Notes: a model not told the origin generated them from the sequence alone. Positions 23,441 to 35,343 are shown, counted from the stretch's first letter. The stretch is DNA of 64,000 bases from Cornus controversa (GCA_026545225.1 CM048851.1:36218456-36282455), one strand, 5' to 3'. A program made the numbers and translations.

Positions 23441-23893
23441 TTAAATCTTTCAACTGTTATTTCTGAAGTAAATATGGTTGGCAATACTAGAGAGTGGTGG
23501 GTAGACACTGGGGTTACTTGTTATGTTCGTTCAGAAGGGAGAATGTTCACCACCTATCAACAAGTTGATAATGGAGAACAACTTTATATGGGCAACTCAT
23601 CGACTGCCAAGGTAGAAGGACAAGGGAAGATGAAACTCTGAATAACCTCGAAAAAAGAACTCGTTCTAAAAAATGTGCTTCACGTGCTAGATATTCGAAA
23701 GAATCTGGTTTCTGGAAGCTTACTAAGTAAGAATGGGTTCAAACTGATCTTCATCTCAGATAGATTTGTTCTAACTAAGAATGGAGTGTTTATAGGTAAA
23801 TGGTACTTGAATGAAGGGATGTTCAAAAAAATGAATGTGATGATTGTTGTACCCAAGTGTACCCAAGAAATATGTAATATAATCATAATATAA
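23441..23893 (+). pseudogene. Copia protease and pre-integrase region, stop-interrupted
   Basis: It is in the same frame as gag after a TAA at 23438. WWVDTGVTCYV (about 23499-23531) is the aspartic protease site, Asp-Thr-Gly. A TGA follows at about 23639, then [20 protein letters not shown] and KNGFKLIF, the usual link between protease and integrase. Homology ends near 23850 and a stop closes the frame at 23893. Confidence 0.75.
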
Positions 23894-25179
23894 ACACAAT
23901 GTAATAACTATGTATCTACAATAATATTACTAGTTATTTCTTTTCATTGTGTGATAAGATGAGAAAGTACTCCATTTCATTTGTGTTTTATGTTATGCAA
24001 ATAGTTATAATTTGAGTAAAACATAATTGTGGGGGTTCTTATTGAGAATAAGACACCTTATAAGAAATATTTTAAATGTGGGAGTTCAATTCCTATAAGA
24101 GAATAATGATATAATCTAAATTTGTATAACAAAAGAGTATATTACATTATTGTGAAGAAGTAATTATATGAAACAATCAAAATTCTAAGTTAAATAAAAG
24201 TGCGTGCTAGATTTATACATTAAAATGACTAAAGAATCTAATTAAGTGTGACGCGTGCTAGAGGCACTTAAGATAACTTAGTCAGAGTAAGAATGAATTG
24301 CACACGACTTGATATATACAATCCAAAAAAGTATTTACAACTTGGTAGTTAAACCAGAGAGTGATAAGTAAACATTATTTATCATATTTGCTCTGATAAG
24401 AAGATTCTATATATCTTCTACTACCAAAATAAGATTATGGTTTAGGGTTGTTAATATCAAGAATTCACTATTCTCAAAAGGGAAAGTCTCTATAGAGTAT
24501 AAGTATAACCAGGTGGATTCACACGAGTGAAGGTTAAAATTAGAGAGTAAGTGAAGAAGTCATCGAGGGTAATGGGCTTAAAGCTTATATCTACCTAGCC
24601 ACCTTAATGGAAACCCTATCTAGTTGACCGGAGATCCCAAGATTTAGATTCAAAATGACAACTGAAATTTTGAGTGACTCACTAGTAGTACTGGAAGATT
24701 TTATCTTCTACCTAATCCTATAATGACACAGTGCTGCCTGTCGTAGGTATTAGGTTAAGCAAAAGCTTTTAGTGATTCCTATATCTTGGAAATTCAAATA
24801 GAGTATGGTAGGATACTCTTAATAGAGAATCACCTATTTGAGTGTGAAGTAGGCCGTTTCTATAAGAATGACAAGGCTAAGTTCTCTAGAGCACTCATGA
24901 ATACCAGGATTTGTTTAGGGTCGAAATGAACACAACCGAAAGAACCAAATTTGTGCGGAAAGGTATTGTGTGTATACTATTGTCTGGTTTTACACAAACG
25001 GTTGAATAGTTCAAGACTTTATGTCACTAGTTAGCCAAGTAAATCCGATAGTATTACACTAGAAAAGATTTAAGGCCAAAAGATATCTATCCAGATGCAA
25101 TAACTTTCTAATTGTACTTTCTTTGGTGTCAATCGAGTCTTTTTTGCATTTGAGGCTAATTTTCATTCATGTGGGGGAT
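23894..25179 (+). mobile_element. Non-coding 3' part of the decayed copia element with a pol tail
   Basis: At about 24549-24590 the plus strand reads KKSSRVMGLKLIS, close to the last residues of many plant copia polyproteins. The bulk of pol has been deleted between 23893 and there. The remainder to the PPT is the 3' untranslated stretch typical of such elements. No other gene is seen. Confidence 0.55.
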
Positions 25180-26121
25180 TGTTAGAAAAATTGAATGAAA
25201 ATTGAATATTAAATTACTTACTTTCTAATTGTACTCTCTCTGTGATTCACACTGAATAGACACCTAAAAGTGTTTGGTATTGTTTAAAATTGAAACAATA
25301 CTAATTGCAACTTTTTGCATCAAATGACCTGTCACATGGCTATTCGGATACGTATGAAAGGGTACCACTATGCCTATAAATAGTTCCCTCAATTCTTATT
25401 TGTGAAAAATATAAAATTCAAACTTCCTCTTCTCTCCCAACGTACTATTCTATTACTCCCTACAAATCCTCTTCTCTCCCAACGTACTATTCTATTACTC
25501 CCTACAAAGTAACCCAATTTTCTAGTGAGTCATTGTGTTTGTGTCTGAACCCAGAGGTCAAGTGAGTCAAGTTCAAAAGAAGGTCTAGTGAGTCATTGTG
25601 TTTGTGTCTGAACTCAAAGGTCAAATGAGTCACCTTCAAAAGAAGGTCAAGTGAGTCAAGTTTGCAGTAGTTTAGTTGGTTTGAAGTGTTGCTACCAATT
25701 GAGAGGAAGATCGTTGTATCCTGAGAGACAGTCGCCAATGGTCCGTTCAATACCATTGCGGGGCGATAATTGTCTTAAGGAGAATGAATCTAATTCAAGC
25801 CTCAATTATCAAATTTCAAATTCTTCATATGTGATTTTATATGATAGTTTATATAGTGTTAAAATATCATTGGCCTTATATAACATGTAATTTCTGTCAT
25901 GCATATGTTATATGATTTTAGAGTGATATATATCTTCCATTTATATAATCTCATAAAAGTGTATTGAAAATTTTAGAATGCATGAAAATAAGATTTTTTG
26001 TACATTCTAGAAATATATTTACTTGTATTCAAAGATACTATGATAATTATATATAATGAAGTTTGTACATGATGTTATGATTCTCTGAGTAACATATTCA
26101 GCCCAAATATATTTTTCATCA
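25180..26121 (+). repeat. Right LTR of the decayed copia element (942 bp)
   Basis: It begins TGTTAGAAAAATTGAATG after the polypurine tract and ends TTTTTCATCA. It carries CTATGCCTATAAATAG near 25370-25385. It has a local triplication of GTGAGTCA-containing units (25525-25660; CATTGTGTTTGTGTCTGAAC occurs twice) that the left copy lacks. Confidence 0.78.
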
Positions 26122-26810
26122 ATCAGTATTTCACATTAAAAGATTTTTCTATTTAAAAGTTTAAAATATTATATTAAGAGTAAAAAAAACATTTCATAAC
26201 ATCTTAAAGTACAGAGTGTAATAAACACCAAATATAACTCTCTTGTGTAATTAAATCAAGTCTTATGGAAAGTCTAGACATAATATCACGACTCACACCA
26301 TGGAATTACTATGTCCCTAATAAAAATGTTAATTATGAGAACTTAATTAATATGACAGTGACATCATGTGATTTTGGTGACATTATATCATTAACAGTAA
26401 ATTTTGATATATGGTGTGAAACTAATATAAAAAATACACACATGTATATTTAAATTAAGGTAATATTACTGATATTTTTTTAAATTTGATGCGACTATAA
26501 TTTTATAAAATTTTGTTACAATTTGTTAAATTTTTATTTTTTTAATATGTAAAATATTCTATATTCCTGATTATTTAAATACATTTTAATATAAAAATAT
26601 CAAAATAAAATGACTACAATGACGCGGGAACAATATCACGTCACCCACACCCCAAACACCAACCACCACCCCCTCACTCTTCTTTCTCTCTCATCTCCTC
26701 CTCTAGCCACGCCACCGACCATAGCCACCACGTTCCAAAATAATTATATATTTGAATTAATTTTTGAGACCTCATAAGCGAAAGTCGGCAAGAAAAATTC
26801 TTGAAATTAC
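26122..26810. other. AT-rich intergenic DNA
   Basis: There is no gene or clear repeat. The short frame at 26265-26453 has no recognisable content. A C-rich patch at 26635-26720 precedes the pseudogene. Confidence 0.5.
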
Positions 26811-27133
26811 TCACTTTTCAATTTCGATGACTAAAATCTGAGCCGCAGTTTTGATCTCCGATCTCAACGAGTCCTTTGCCTTCATCGCGCTAGCTTCTTT
26901 ATTGCCTCGTGAGCGAGAAGGTTCAACCGATTGAACGACTGTTGCGATTCGGTCTTCGAATTCTCGACTGCCTCGCGCACTTGCTTCTCGCAGTCGAGCT
27001 CTGCGAGAACCTCTCTGAAATCTCTCCACAAAAACATGTTTCGGTAATGGACTCTTGCAACAACTGGCACCGGATCGTTAGCTTCTATGTCGCTCAAGAA
27101 AGAATCGTTGTCTTCGTCACCAGCACTCGCCAT
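26811..27133 (-). pseudogene. Fragment of a plant coiled-coil protein gene (deletion and frameshift)
   Basis: From the ATG at 27133 the minus strand reads MASAGDEDNDSFLSDIEAND and continues with FREVLAELDCEKQVREAVEN and SFNRLNLLAHEAIKK, to a stop at 26882. This resembles the N-terminus of a plant coiled-coil family (myosin-heavy-chain-like, unknown function) whose members have acidic SDVE..DPVP, then LLAELDRERQAREA and ALAHEAIKKRDE. Another frame continues with AMKAKDSLRSEIKTAAQIL to 26811, which would be a later coiled-coil segment of the same family. The charged repeats expected between the two are missing and the frame shifts there. I infer an internal deletion in a truncated copy. It lacks visible introns, so a retrocopy or exon fragment is possible. 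The family assignment is from memory. Confidence 0.5.
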
Positions 27134-27494
27134 TATATATACACATATATAGAGAAATTTATATATATACGAAACAAGTCACTGTATACGATTTATCAAA
27201 CAAACCTCAATTGATCGATAATGATATGCGAACGAAATATGGACGAATTCATAATCAAACCATTAGAAACTTTATGTATTGATTTGTTTGGGAAAGAAAT
27301 AGAAAGGAAATTTATCTATTTCTCATAACAAAAGGAATCGTCTAGCTACAAAATTTACACTTTGGACTATGAAGGGTGTATAATAAAAAGTTAAAAACTA
27401 CCTACATCTAGTTTATGGACAAACACCCATGGGTAGATGATGCTGGTGACTCAGCCGATGCTGCACTTCTCATGCCAGAACGATGGCATAATCT

Positions 27495-27829
27495 TCAAAA
27501 TAATTTTACATCAGAGTCCGATGGCATAATCTTCTGAATCCCAGGCACTTTTGAGTCTATTGAGCTGAAATCATCAACAGGCAGTGTCTGATTATTTTGA
27601 TGGCCAGACGACATTTCTGTGGTATTCACATCATCTCGATCAGTATTCCAAGCAGGTGAATCGTTTGATTTAATATGCTTGATGGTGATATCATCGTCTT
27701 GCCCTTCATATTTGCTACAAGCATCATGAACAAAGCCATAAGAGAATGTAAAGTTTGCATGCACAAGTCAAAGGGGGCAAAAAAAAGATCACATTTTTGG
27801 ACAAAGATGACCCAGCCCCCACCTGTGTC

Positions 27830-27865
<36 letters not shown>

Positions 27866-30800
27866 AGAAATACCTCAACAAATACAGATCTATTGGCCCT
27901 GTGATGCTTCTAACAATAAGTTTAAACTGCCTGTGTGGGAAACCAGTATCCTGCTCCTCATTATAACCAATATCCTGCACATAATAACCAATCCGATGGT
28001 TAAAACATACTCCAAATTTTCCACCCCATTATGGGTATATTACCCACCTCATCAGGATCAGGAACTGTAACGGAACTAGCATGTGGAGCTTTTACTGCAA
28101 TGAGAGTCTGGTTCTGGCAAAATAATTGCATAAAGTATAAGCATGAATCTAAAGGAAACATCAGATAAGACAATTTATTCAAAGGAACTCTCGAATCCAC
28201 AAAGAATGAACCTTGAAACAAGGAAGGCTCATGATATCTTCCTCTGTCAAATAAAGGTACCTAAAATGACCAAATAGATACTGTCAAGTTGAAGCAAATC
28301 TACCTTCAAATACAAAAATGACATCAGAAGAAAAAATATACTTCCGAAAATCTTCATAGCATTCCAAGGTTCTCAAAAGCTCCAGCTTTTCCCTGAAGAA
28401 AGGACCCGATATTAGACTGACATTCTCGTGAACTAGTGGTCAACCAAAACTAACCTTATGCATAAATCAAGCCAGCGTTCTTCTGCATATGAAGTTTCAA
28501 CTTCAGCCTGTCATGAAGCCAAAAACAGTGTGCAGTAAGAAGCTTGAAATACCCAACCGAGTTTGAACTATTAACAAAAATTCTCACTTAACCATGAAAC
28601 CTTAATGCGTCTTATCACATTGCTAATTAAGATGATAAAGATGCCACAATGTGCTCGACATGAGGTGCATTTCTGTTCAATTAACGAAATTGGAGTATCT
28701 TTACTATAAGCTCTTAGTTGAACCCTAAAAATAAGTTGGCACTCCTGTTACACATCTCTTGCAATTAGCTGAATAATCTGCTATGTGGCAGTTTGTTATC
28801 CAGTCATTAAAAAGACATAGGATCATTTGGTCAAGAAAATGATGTCTAAGATTCTTGGATTATTTCTAGCTATGACTGATGAACCAAGTACCATAATGCT
28901 TAATAAAGAAGCACACAACAAACAATATCGTCTTCCACTGTGTATCGACATTCTAATACTTCCTACTGCAAAATGGTTGATTACTCTTAGTTTTGTAAAG
29001 TGTGGGCATAGGTTCTGAGTTTATTGTCAAATTTGGCAATAGCCATAGGGGTGGATAGCAATACCATGACTTCATTGCCAATGAATGTAAAGATTGAAAT
29101 AAAATTAAATTGGAAATTGTACACTTATGTCAGCATATACTCTGCAGCAATAAGACAGGAAAGAGAGAGAACTTTAAGTATTCACAAAGTATATCTTGCT
29201 ATGGTTCATATTATGCAAAAACACAATCAATGTGCACTTCCATAACTCATAAGAATCCGGCCAGCTATGGAGTGAACTTTGTTACTGATACATGAAAGAA
29301 GGAGAAACAGATGCCCTATCATTTTGAAACATTTTATGTACCTTCAATCTAGTAACTTGATCAACCAGCTCTTTTGGCACCAGTGTCTCATGTCCCCTGT
29401 TTAACAGGTTCACCGGTCATTGGCAAATAATGAAATGCAAGGAAGTAACTGAAAAGGGTTTAAGAATTTTACTTCCAGCGTATATGGTTCTTCTTAGTTT
29501 TCTCTATCAATCCTATTCCTTCAAGAACATTTGTAATATCATAAATTCTCCTCTTTTGAACCTGTATAAAAATAAATTAACTATGATACATAATATAAAA
29601 AAAAAAATTCTCCTTATTATTCAGAAAACCAAAAAAGATTCAGGATCGCAAACATTTTATAGAGTTTCTCTTATTAGTTTTGAACCCATAGCTGATGATG
29701 CCTCATTTAAAAGTTTGACAAAGAATATGAAAATTAAGTTAATAATATATGTAAAAAAAAAATCATTTATCTATTTAGGGTCACAGGGAAAAATGATGCT
29801 AAGCATCCCCACAAAAAGTTTCCTTACATTGTCTCATGGGATTTGGGTGTCTTCAATTCTATATATGACAGAATTTTCAGTCTCATTTTGATTTCTCATA
29901 AAAAATTGCTGGGGGACAAAACTGTAGCTTAAAAAACAAGAATGAATTGCATAGTAGGAAAATATGGAGGCATACCTCCAGTACATCTGCAGTCTTGTTC
30001 AGATCAAGTATGCCATCCTTTGCCTCAAGAATCAAGCTAACAAATTTCTTCGTTAACAATCCTGCAACAACATATTACATCCCTTGTCTAAAATCTCAAC
30101 AGCAACTAGCAAATTAAACATAATAGTGCAGCCAACGTATTGCATGCATGCATAGTAAACATGGAGTTTACAGATGCAACTTCAAGTAGGCTCACCTAGA
30201 GAACTGTTGTAACGACGACTACTAGCTGCATTGAGACTATCCGGTTCCTCTGCATAGAAAGAATAATCAACAAAAATGAAAGTCAGATTCGTAGAAATAT
30301 GACAGAGAATTAAATAAGCAGATGTAATAATTGTACAAATGAATATAATTAAAATTGTTTTCAGAATTCGAACCTCCTTTAATAGATGCCTGTCCGCTAG
30401 TCTTAGCCTCGCAATTACCTGTTTCATTTGTTTGCTTCAACTGCCAAAAAAAAAAAGGTACTTATAGTATAGATGTGACGGCGCCTGGATGCACAAAGAC
30501 AAATATACCAAACACATCATGTAGTCAACTGTCTCAATAAACTTGGATGAATTACCCAGAAAAGCAAGTGAAGTATACTTCTGGCATGCATCCGGTCATA
30601 CTAGAATTTGAGGCATGAATATTTTGCTCTCCATCTGATGTGTGGTGCTAGTCCAGATCAAAGGAAACAGCACCTATGCTTATCATGATATCATCTAGTT
30701 CAGATAATATACTAGCTACCTTTTCCTTCTTGGCACTTATATGCCAAAGGTTCTATTTTCATCTGCTCAAATATGAAAAAATTCAAAAAGAAACTTGCAA

Positions 30801-32224
30801 AAATGAAAATATACGGTTTTCTCCTTCTTTTATCACCAATGCCATTTACCAAGTCTCATTTGATTTTTTTATCAACAGTACGTAAGAAGGGTACACATAA
30901 CCCCACTCTTCTCTCTTAGATGTCAATCACGTGACGCTAGCACTTAGAGAATATTGTGCAGCAAATCTTGTTTGATTGTATCGATGGAAGGTTTCAAATT
31001 TATATGCAAAAAGAGCTTAAGTTATAGCAAGGTCGAATTCAAGTAAAAAATCATCAGTCCTGGAAGTTTACTAATTCGTTAAAAACTTCAAGCTTTTTAA
31101 GGAACTTCTTTAAATCAATGCTTAGAAAGTAAAGGAAAGAAAGCCTTGCCCCCAAAGAAAGTAAAGATTAAGAAATAGATGTATATTAAAATAAACTTCC
31201 GAGGGTTAAGAGGCTATGTCCAATAAACCACATCTTCAAGTAACCTTTCATTTGAAAATGGCGCACTGGAACTTTTACAACTAACATGTTCTGCTGCGGA
31301 GGGTTCAAATACATTTCATTTGTTGAAACACAAATATTCTTTTTACAACTCATTACTCATACATCTTTATTTATGTAAATTCTAAACTAAATCCGTATTG
31401 GTAAACTGTTCTCCAAGCCAACAAGTTCGCACGTGATTGAGACCTTGCAAATTTCAATATATTTCCATTCAATATGAGTTTCCATTCTTAATTCTACCGC
31501 ATTCTATTTTCTAAAGTTGTCTCATTCAATTGCCTGACCAAGCATCTAAACGACTACATGACAATTTATAACCAAAATAAGACTTAGACAATTTATTTTA
31601 TTTTAATAACCAAGGTGGATAAGATAGTCGTATCGTAACTGGTTTCTAGTTCCGAATTAATTACCTGAACACTCAAGTCCTATCGCAGTAAACTTTCCTT
31701 CTTTACACGAAGATATTCCATCTTTTATACTAAATATTGGCCCAATAGCATAAATCTATAAAATCTCACCTAAACAGCTCTATTCACCGATATTAGTGGC
31801 TTACATGTCAGAAAATTACATGATGCATTTAATGTGTAATTACAAATGGCCTAAACAATGATTTAGATATAGCACAATATTAATTCTAAATATCAAAACC
31901 CACAAAAGAAATTTGCCTACACATGGTAGAGCATTAAGGCATGCTTAATTTGGATGTTGTGCAATAACCATGAAAACTTTGAACCCCATCTTGAACAACA
32001 CATGACTTTATGAGATTCTGCAAAATTTGACAGTCAAAATTCAACTACTTAGCCGCATTGCAATCTACTCTCAGAAACAAGTAATAACGACTAATATTAA
32101 ACCACAACCGTAATCCAAAATCATACACATGCAATCAGTTATCCACAACACTATATTTTGTTCAGAATAGCACGTCTGAAAACCTAAAACACAAGTTAAT
32201 GAAAGTAAACAAAAACATATATAC

Positions 32225-32278
<54 letters not shown>

Positions 32279-32586
32279 ATAAGTACAATTATGAAGATGA
32301 AGAGGGATCAGAAGATGGAGTGGTAACAGGAACTCACCGGAATCTTGGAAAAAGCTGAATGTGTATCGGCACTGTGCAAGTCCGTACGAGTAGTAGAGGA
32401 GTGATTGGAATAGTTGGACGAAGGAGTGAGAAAGAAAGGATAAGGTCTGCGAAAGCCGGGAGGGAAGAGTCGATTCGCAGGGGAAGAAGAAGAAGATTGG
32501 TTCTGCTCCCGAGAGTGAGACAGTAACTGGGTTTTAGATAGCGATCGTTGAAGTGAACGACTCGGATCTTCGCCGGAGGTCGACAT
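27495..32586 (-). CDS. E2FC: E2FC-like E2F transcription factor, 12 exons, C-terminus short
   Basis: Exons (minus, high to low): 32586-32338, 30440-30374, 30249-30196, 30061-29976, 29561-29473, 29396-29342, 28507-28455, 28392-28342, 28260-28212, 28113-28048, 27974-27874 and 27714-27495. All junctions are GT-AG, phases close, and the product is 379 aa. The N-terminus with SGEDPS fits plant E2FC. RYNSSLGLLTKKF starts the winged-helix DNA-binding domain (about 118-182), with [15 protein letters not shown] at 153-167. A dimerisation coiled coil (about 187-235) and marked box with [12 protein letters not shown] (to about 306) follow. E2FC partners DPA/DPB on TTTSSCGS sites and represses cell-cycle genes. 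Exon 12 ends [12 protein letters not shown] and a stop, just where family members continue into the acidic RBR-binding motif (DYWF-type). No exon coding that motif is visible downstream. A GTAAAA donor overlaps the end, so a distant last exon is not excluded. Intron 1 is 1.9 kb. Confidence 0.88.
30441..32337 (-). other. Intron 1 of the E2F gene
   Basis: It runs from donor GTGAGT (32337) to acceptor TTGGCAG (30441). I see no exon or mobile element with clear ends in it. It is AT-rich and contains a (TA)n/(ATAC)n microsatellite at 32217-32281. Confidence 0.75.
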
Positions 32587-32870
32587 GAGAGAGAGAAAAA
32601 AAAAACAAGAAAGAGAGAGAGATTAGAGAATGAATGCTGGAGGGAATAAATAGAGAGAGAGAGAGAGAGAGTTTGGAGGCGGGACAAACAAAAGTATAGA
32701 GACTCTACCTAAGTCGAGAAGGAAATAGAAGTTGATGAATGGATTAGGAGTTTGAGACGTCAGAAAACAGCGGGAAGTAGAGGCGGTGAGTTCGAATCAT
32801 CACTCCCCGCCTTTTGGCCGCCTCTTCCCCCCTTCCCCTTCTCATGCCCCCTCTCTCTCTCTCTCTCTCT
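32587..32870 (-). promoter_or_regulatory. E2F gene leader and promoter region with a possible E2F site
   Basis: Upstream of the ATG on the minus strand are CT-rich repeats (about 32590-32680), which are common in plant 5' leaders. At 32770-32776 the minus strand reads TTCCCGC in the context CTTCCCGC. This is one base from the E2F consensus TTTCCCGC and about 185 bp upstream of the start codon. A (TC)n run lies at 32850-32874. Autoregulation by E2F is known for this family; here it is inferred from one imperfect site. Confidence 0.35.
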
Positions 32871-33000
32871 CTCTAACGTATACGATACATATACGTGTCA
32901 ATTCGATGCGTATCTTAAGTGGTATTAAACACCATGCAAATGACGTCGTTTCTAACTATACAAAACAAATGACATTTTTTCTTGTTTTTGTGTTTCTTTG

Positions 33001-33494
33001 AAATAATTAATTACATGGATAATTGACGCCTATTTGTTTTTTTTGTATTAAAAGAATTTTTTTGCATTGCAGTGTTTTGTGTGGAGGCCAATCTCTGGTT
33101 AGTAACTTTTCTCTCGGTGTTTCTTATGCTTTGTTGGGTAGGAAAGAATAAAATTGGATGGAAGATAAAATGAGTGAAGAATAAGACATTTTTAGAAATA
33201 TATTGTATTTTTTTTCTTTTTATTTGATTGAATAAAAGAGAAGATAATGAAATAATGACTTAGTTTCTTTGTTAGAAAGGAAGTAAAGAGAAATAAAGAA
33301 AGTTTTATAATTTAAAACATTGATAATATAGTCTTGTCTTTCTTTTTTTCGATTTTTGTTTAAATTTTTAAAAAAAAATTGTGAAAGATGATTCTTTTCT
33401 CTTCCCTCCTTACATATCTTTTCTACCAAATGAAAAAAATGTGTCCCTTCTCTCTCGTCGTTCGTTCACTCCAGACAAAGGCGTCAGTAGTTAA
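33001..33494. other. Intergenic DNA, nothing recognised
   Basis: This is AT-rich sequence between the E2F promoter and the MULE-like element. The short minus-strand frame at 33220-33429 is Lys/Phe-rich and not supported. Confidence 0.5.
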
Positions 33495-33503
33495 TTAAAT
33501 TTA

Positions 33504-34961
33504 GGAAAAATTACACTGACCTCCATGTAAATAGGTGAAATAACAGATACCTCCCCTGTAGTTTTAAAAATAACACTAACCTCCCTTGTCAGTGTTCCTT
33601 TTGTAACACTGACCTCCCCTGTCAGTGGTGCAAGTACGAAAATTGATGATATCATTGTATATTTGAACTGAAAATCCCAAAATGCCCCTAAAATGTATGA
33701 AAGGACTGAAATACCCTCATTTAATATATTATTTGTAGACAATTTTGCCCCTACTATTCATCATCATCTTCTCCAACAAAATACAGCACTGTATATACAT
33801 ACATATATATATACATAGAGAGAGAGATAGTTTGGAGCTTCTGCATCCCTAATTCTAACTCATTAATTCTTCATTCGGGTCAAACCACTGACTCATTCAC
33901 ATATACTTGGACCACTATTCAACTTCAGCCGAGAACGCCCTAATAATTTTGCCGGTGCATTATCATCACCGACGGTGAGGAAACCCACAGTAGCTTTGTT
34001 TGAAAAGCAATAGATGTGTAAGGGCTAAATTGAAGGCAACAAATAACAAGATCAGAAAGAAACAGAATTTTAAAAAAGAGACTAAATGCACTCCAACATC
34101 AAAAAGACAAGAGAGACTCACATCTAAAGCAAATAAGATTGTAGAGATGAGATATTAAAATTGGATTAGATCGAGAAGTGATGGAAATTTGGGAGTTCTA
34201 GAAGATCTTGAAGGGTTTATACATGTGTGTGTATCTGTGTGTATATATAAAAGTATACATATAAAAGAATTACGGGTTCAAATTGGGATTTTCAGATTTA
34301 AAATTACGATTTTGAGTTCAAATTTTGGGGATGTGACTTCAGAATTAAAATTAATTTTGGAATTGTGAGTTATATGAAGATGAAGAAGAAAAGAAGAGAC
34401 GAGTTGAAAAGGGTAGTGAAAGTTTGAATAGAAATTATAGCTTCTCTTTCTCTGTTCCATAATGAGCAACATGACAAATATGACTCCAGTGACTTCCTGT
34501 TGGGTCTTTGACGAAGGTGATAATGATGATGGCAAATATAGTACCACCCTGTAATTCCTTTGCCGGTCGGAGGATATAACAAGAAATCAAATACGTCTCG
34601 AGTAGAGATAGAGAGAGAAGTGATGGATGGTTCAAGGTTCTCTGATGGATGGCAGAAAAGAAGATGGCCAGAATGGAGACCTCCGGTAGTGGGTTGCTAC
34701 GGACAGCGACGTGGAGCTCCGGCATCACTTCGCCGTGTTTGAGCTCTCGCCCTTCCTCCTCTGTTGCATTATTCCCCGGCGAAGAATGTGGTTGTAGTGG
34801 TGCTCGGAATGGAGTCTCGGCAGTGGCGACTTGCTGTGTGGTGCTCGGCAATGAGAAGGTGGTGCTCCGATGATGTTGTGTCTTCAGATTGATTCTCTGT
34901 ATTTTTTTCTTTTTCTTTTTTTTCCTATTTCTTTATCTGTGTATATACATGTGAATATGTA

Positions 34962-35006
<45 letters not shown>

Positions 35007-35334
35007 GTATTTGCAGAGAAACAGAAAAGAAGAATGGAGAATTGGGAAAGGTGGAGAGAGAATTTGGAGAGAAGAGAAGAAAAGTTAGGTGAGGGAGAGA
35101 GAGACGGTGAGAGAGGAGAGAGAGAAAAAAAGGGTTAAAGTGAAAGGATATATAGATCTTTTTACATTATTAGATATTTTTAAATAAAATACAATAAAAA
35201 ATACATGGGTATACTTGTCTTTTAACATTATTAGTCAACTGACAATACTGACAGGGGAGGTCAGTGTTATTTTTAAAACTACAGGGGTATCTGTTATTTT
35301 GCCTATTTACAGGAGAGGTGAATGTAATTTTCCC
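33504..35334. mobile_element. Mutator-like (MULE) non-autonomous element with a perfect 9-bp target duplication
   Basis: Inverted termini of about 130 bp (left GGAAAAATTACACTGACCTC; right, inverted, GGGAAAATTACATTCACCTC) share CAGATACC and CTGTAGTTTTAAAAATAACACT stretches. TTAAATTTA stands on both sides (33495-33503 and 35335-35343), exactly the 9-bp duplication made by Mutator-type transposases. The inside (1.8 kb) has no transposase. A GC-richer block at about 34560-34880 is unlike the rest and may be captured host DNA. A (TA)n run lies at 34963-35001 and GA-rich DNA at 35050-35130. Confidence 0.85.
34435..34851 (-). other. Possible captured gene segment inside the MULE-like element
   Basis: The 138-residue minus-strand frame has a GC-richer part (residues 1-55) with normal-looking composition: ETPFRAPLQPHSSPGNNATE and HGEVMPELHVAVRSNPLPEV. 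It then runs into AT-rich filler. I do not recognise a domain. The plus strand has a comparable open frame (34649-34873), so the coding strand is unclear. Confidence 0.25.
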
Positions 35335-35343
35335 TTAAATTTA

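Larger units (their letters stand above)
21639..26121 (+). mobile_element. Decayed Ty1/copia retrotransposon with an internal pol deletion
   Basis: LTR copies lie at 21639-22372 and 25180-26121 in direct orientation. The left copy keeps TGTTAG and then lacks about 80 bp present in the right copy. Between them are gag, protease and a short pol C-terminal tail; integrase, RT and most of RNase H are gone. GTGGGGGAT (25171-25179) before the right LTR is the polypurine tract. I find no convincing PBS after the left LTR and no matching target duplication (GTGTC left, ATCAG right), so boundaries or flanks have rearranged. Confidence 0.78.

Noticed and set aside
27495-27710. Extending the E2F coding region through the downstream repeat to recover a C-terminus
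   Set aside because: Neither other frame after the stop resembles the RBR-binding motif, and no acceptor nearby opens a matching exon, so I kept the visible stop.
29430-29891. 153-residue plus-strand frame inside the E2F gene
   Set aside because: It overlaps E2F exon 5 on the other strand and continues into intronic Lys/Ile-rich DNA. It is a shadow frame.
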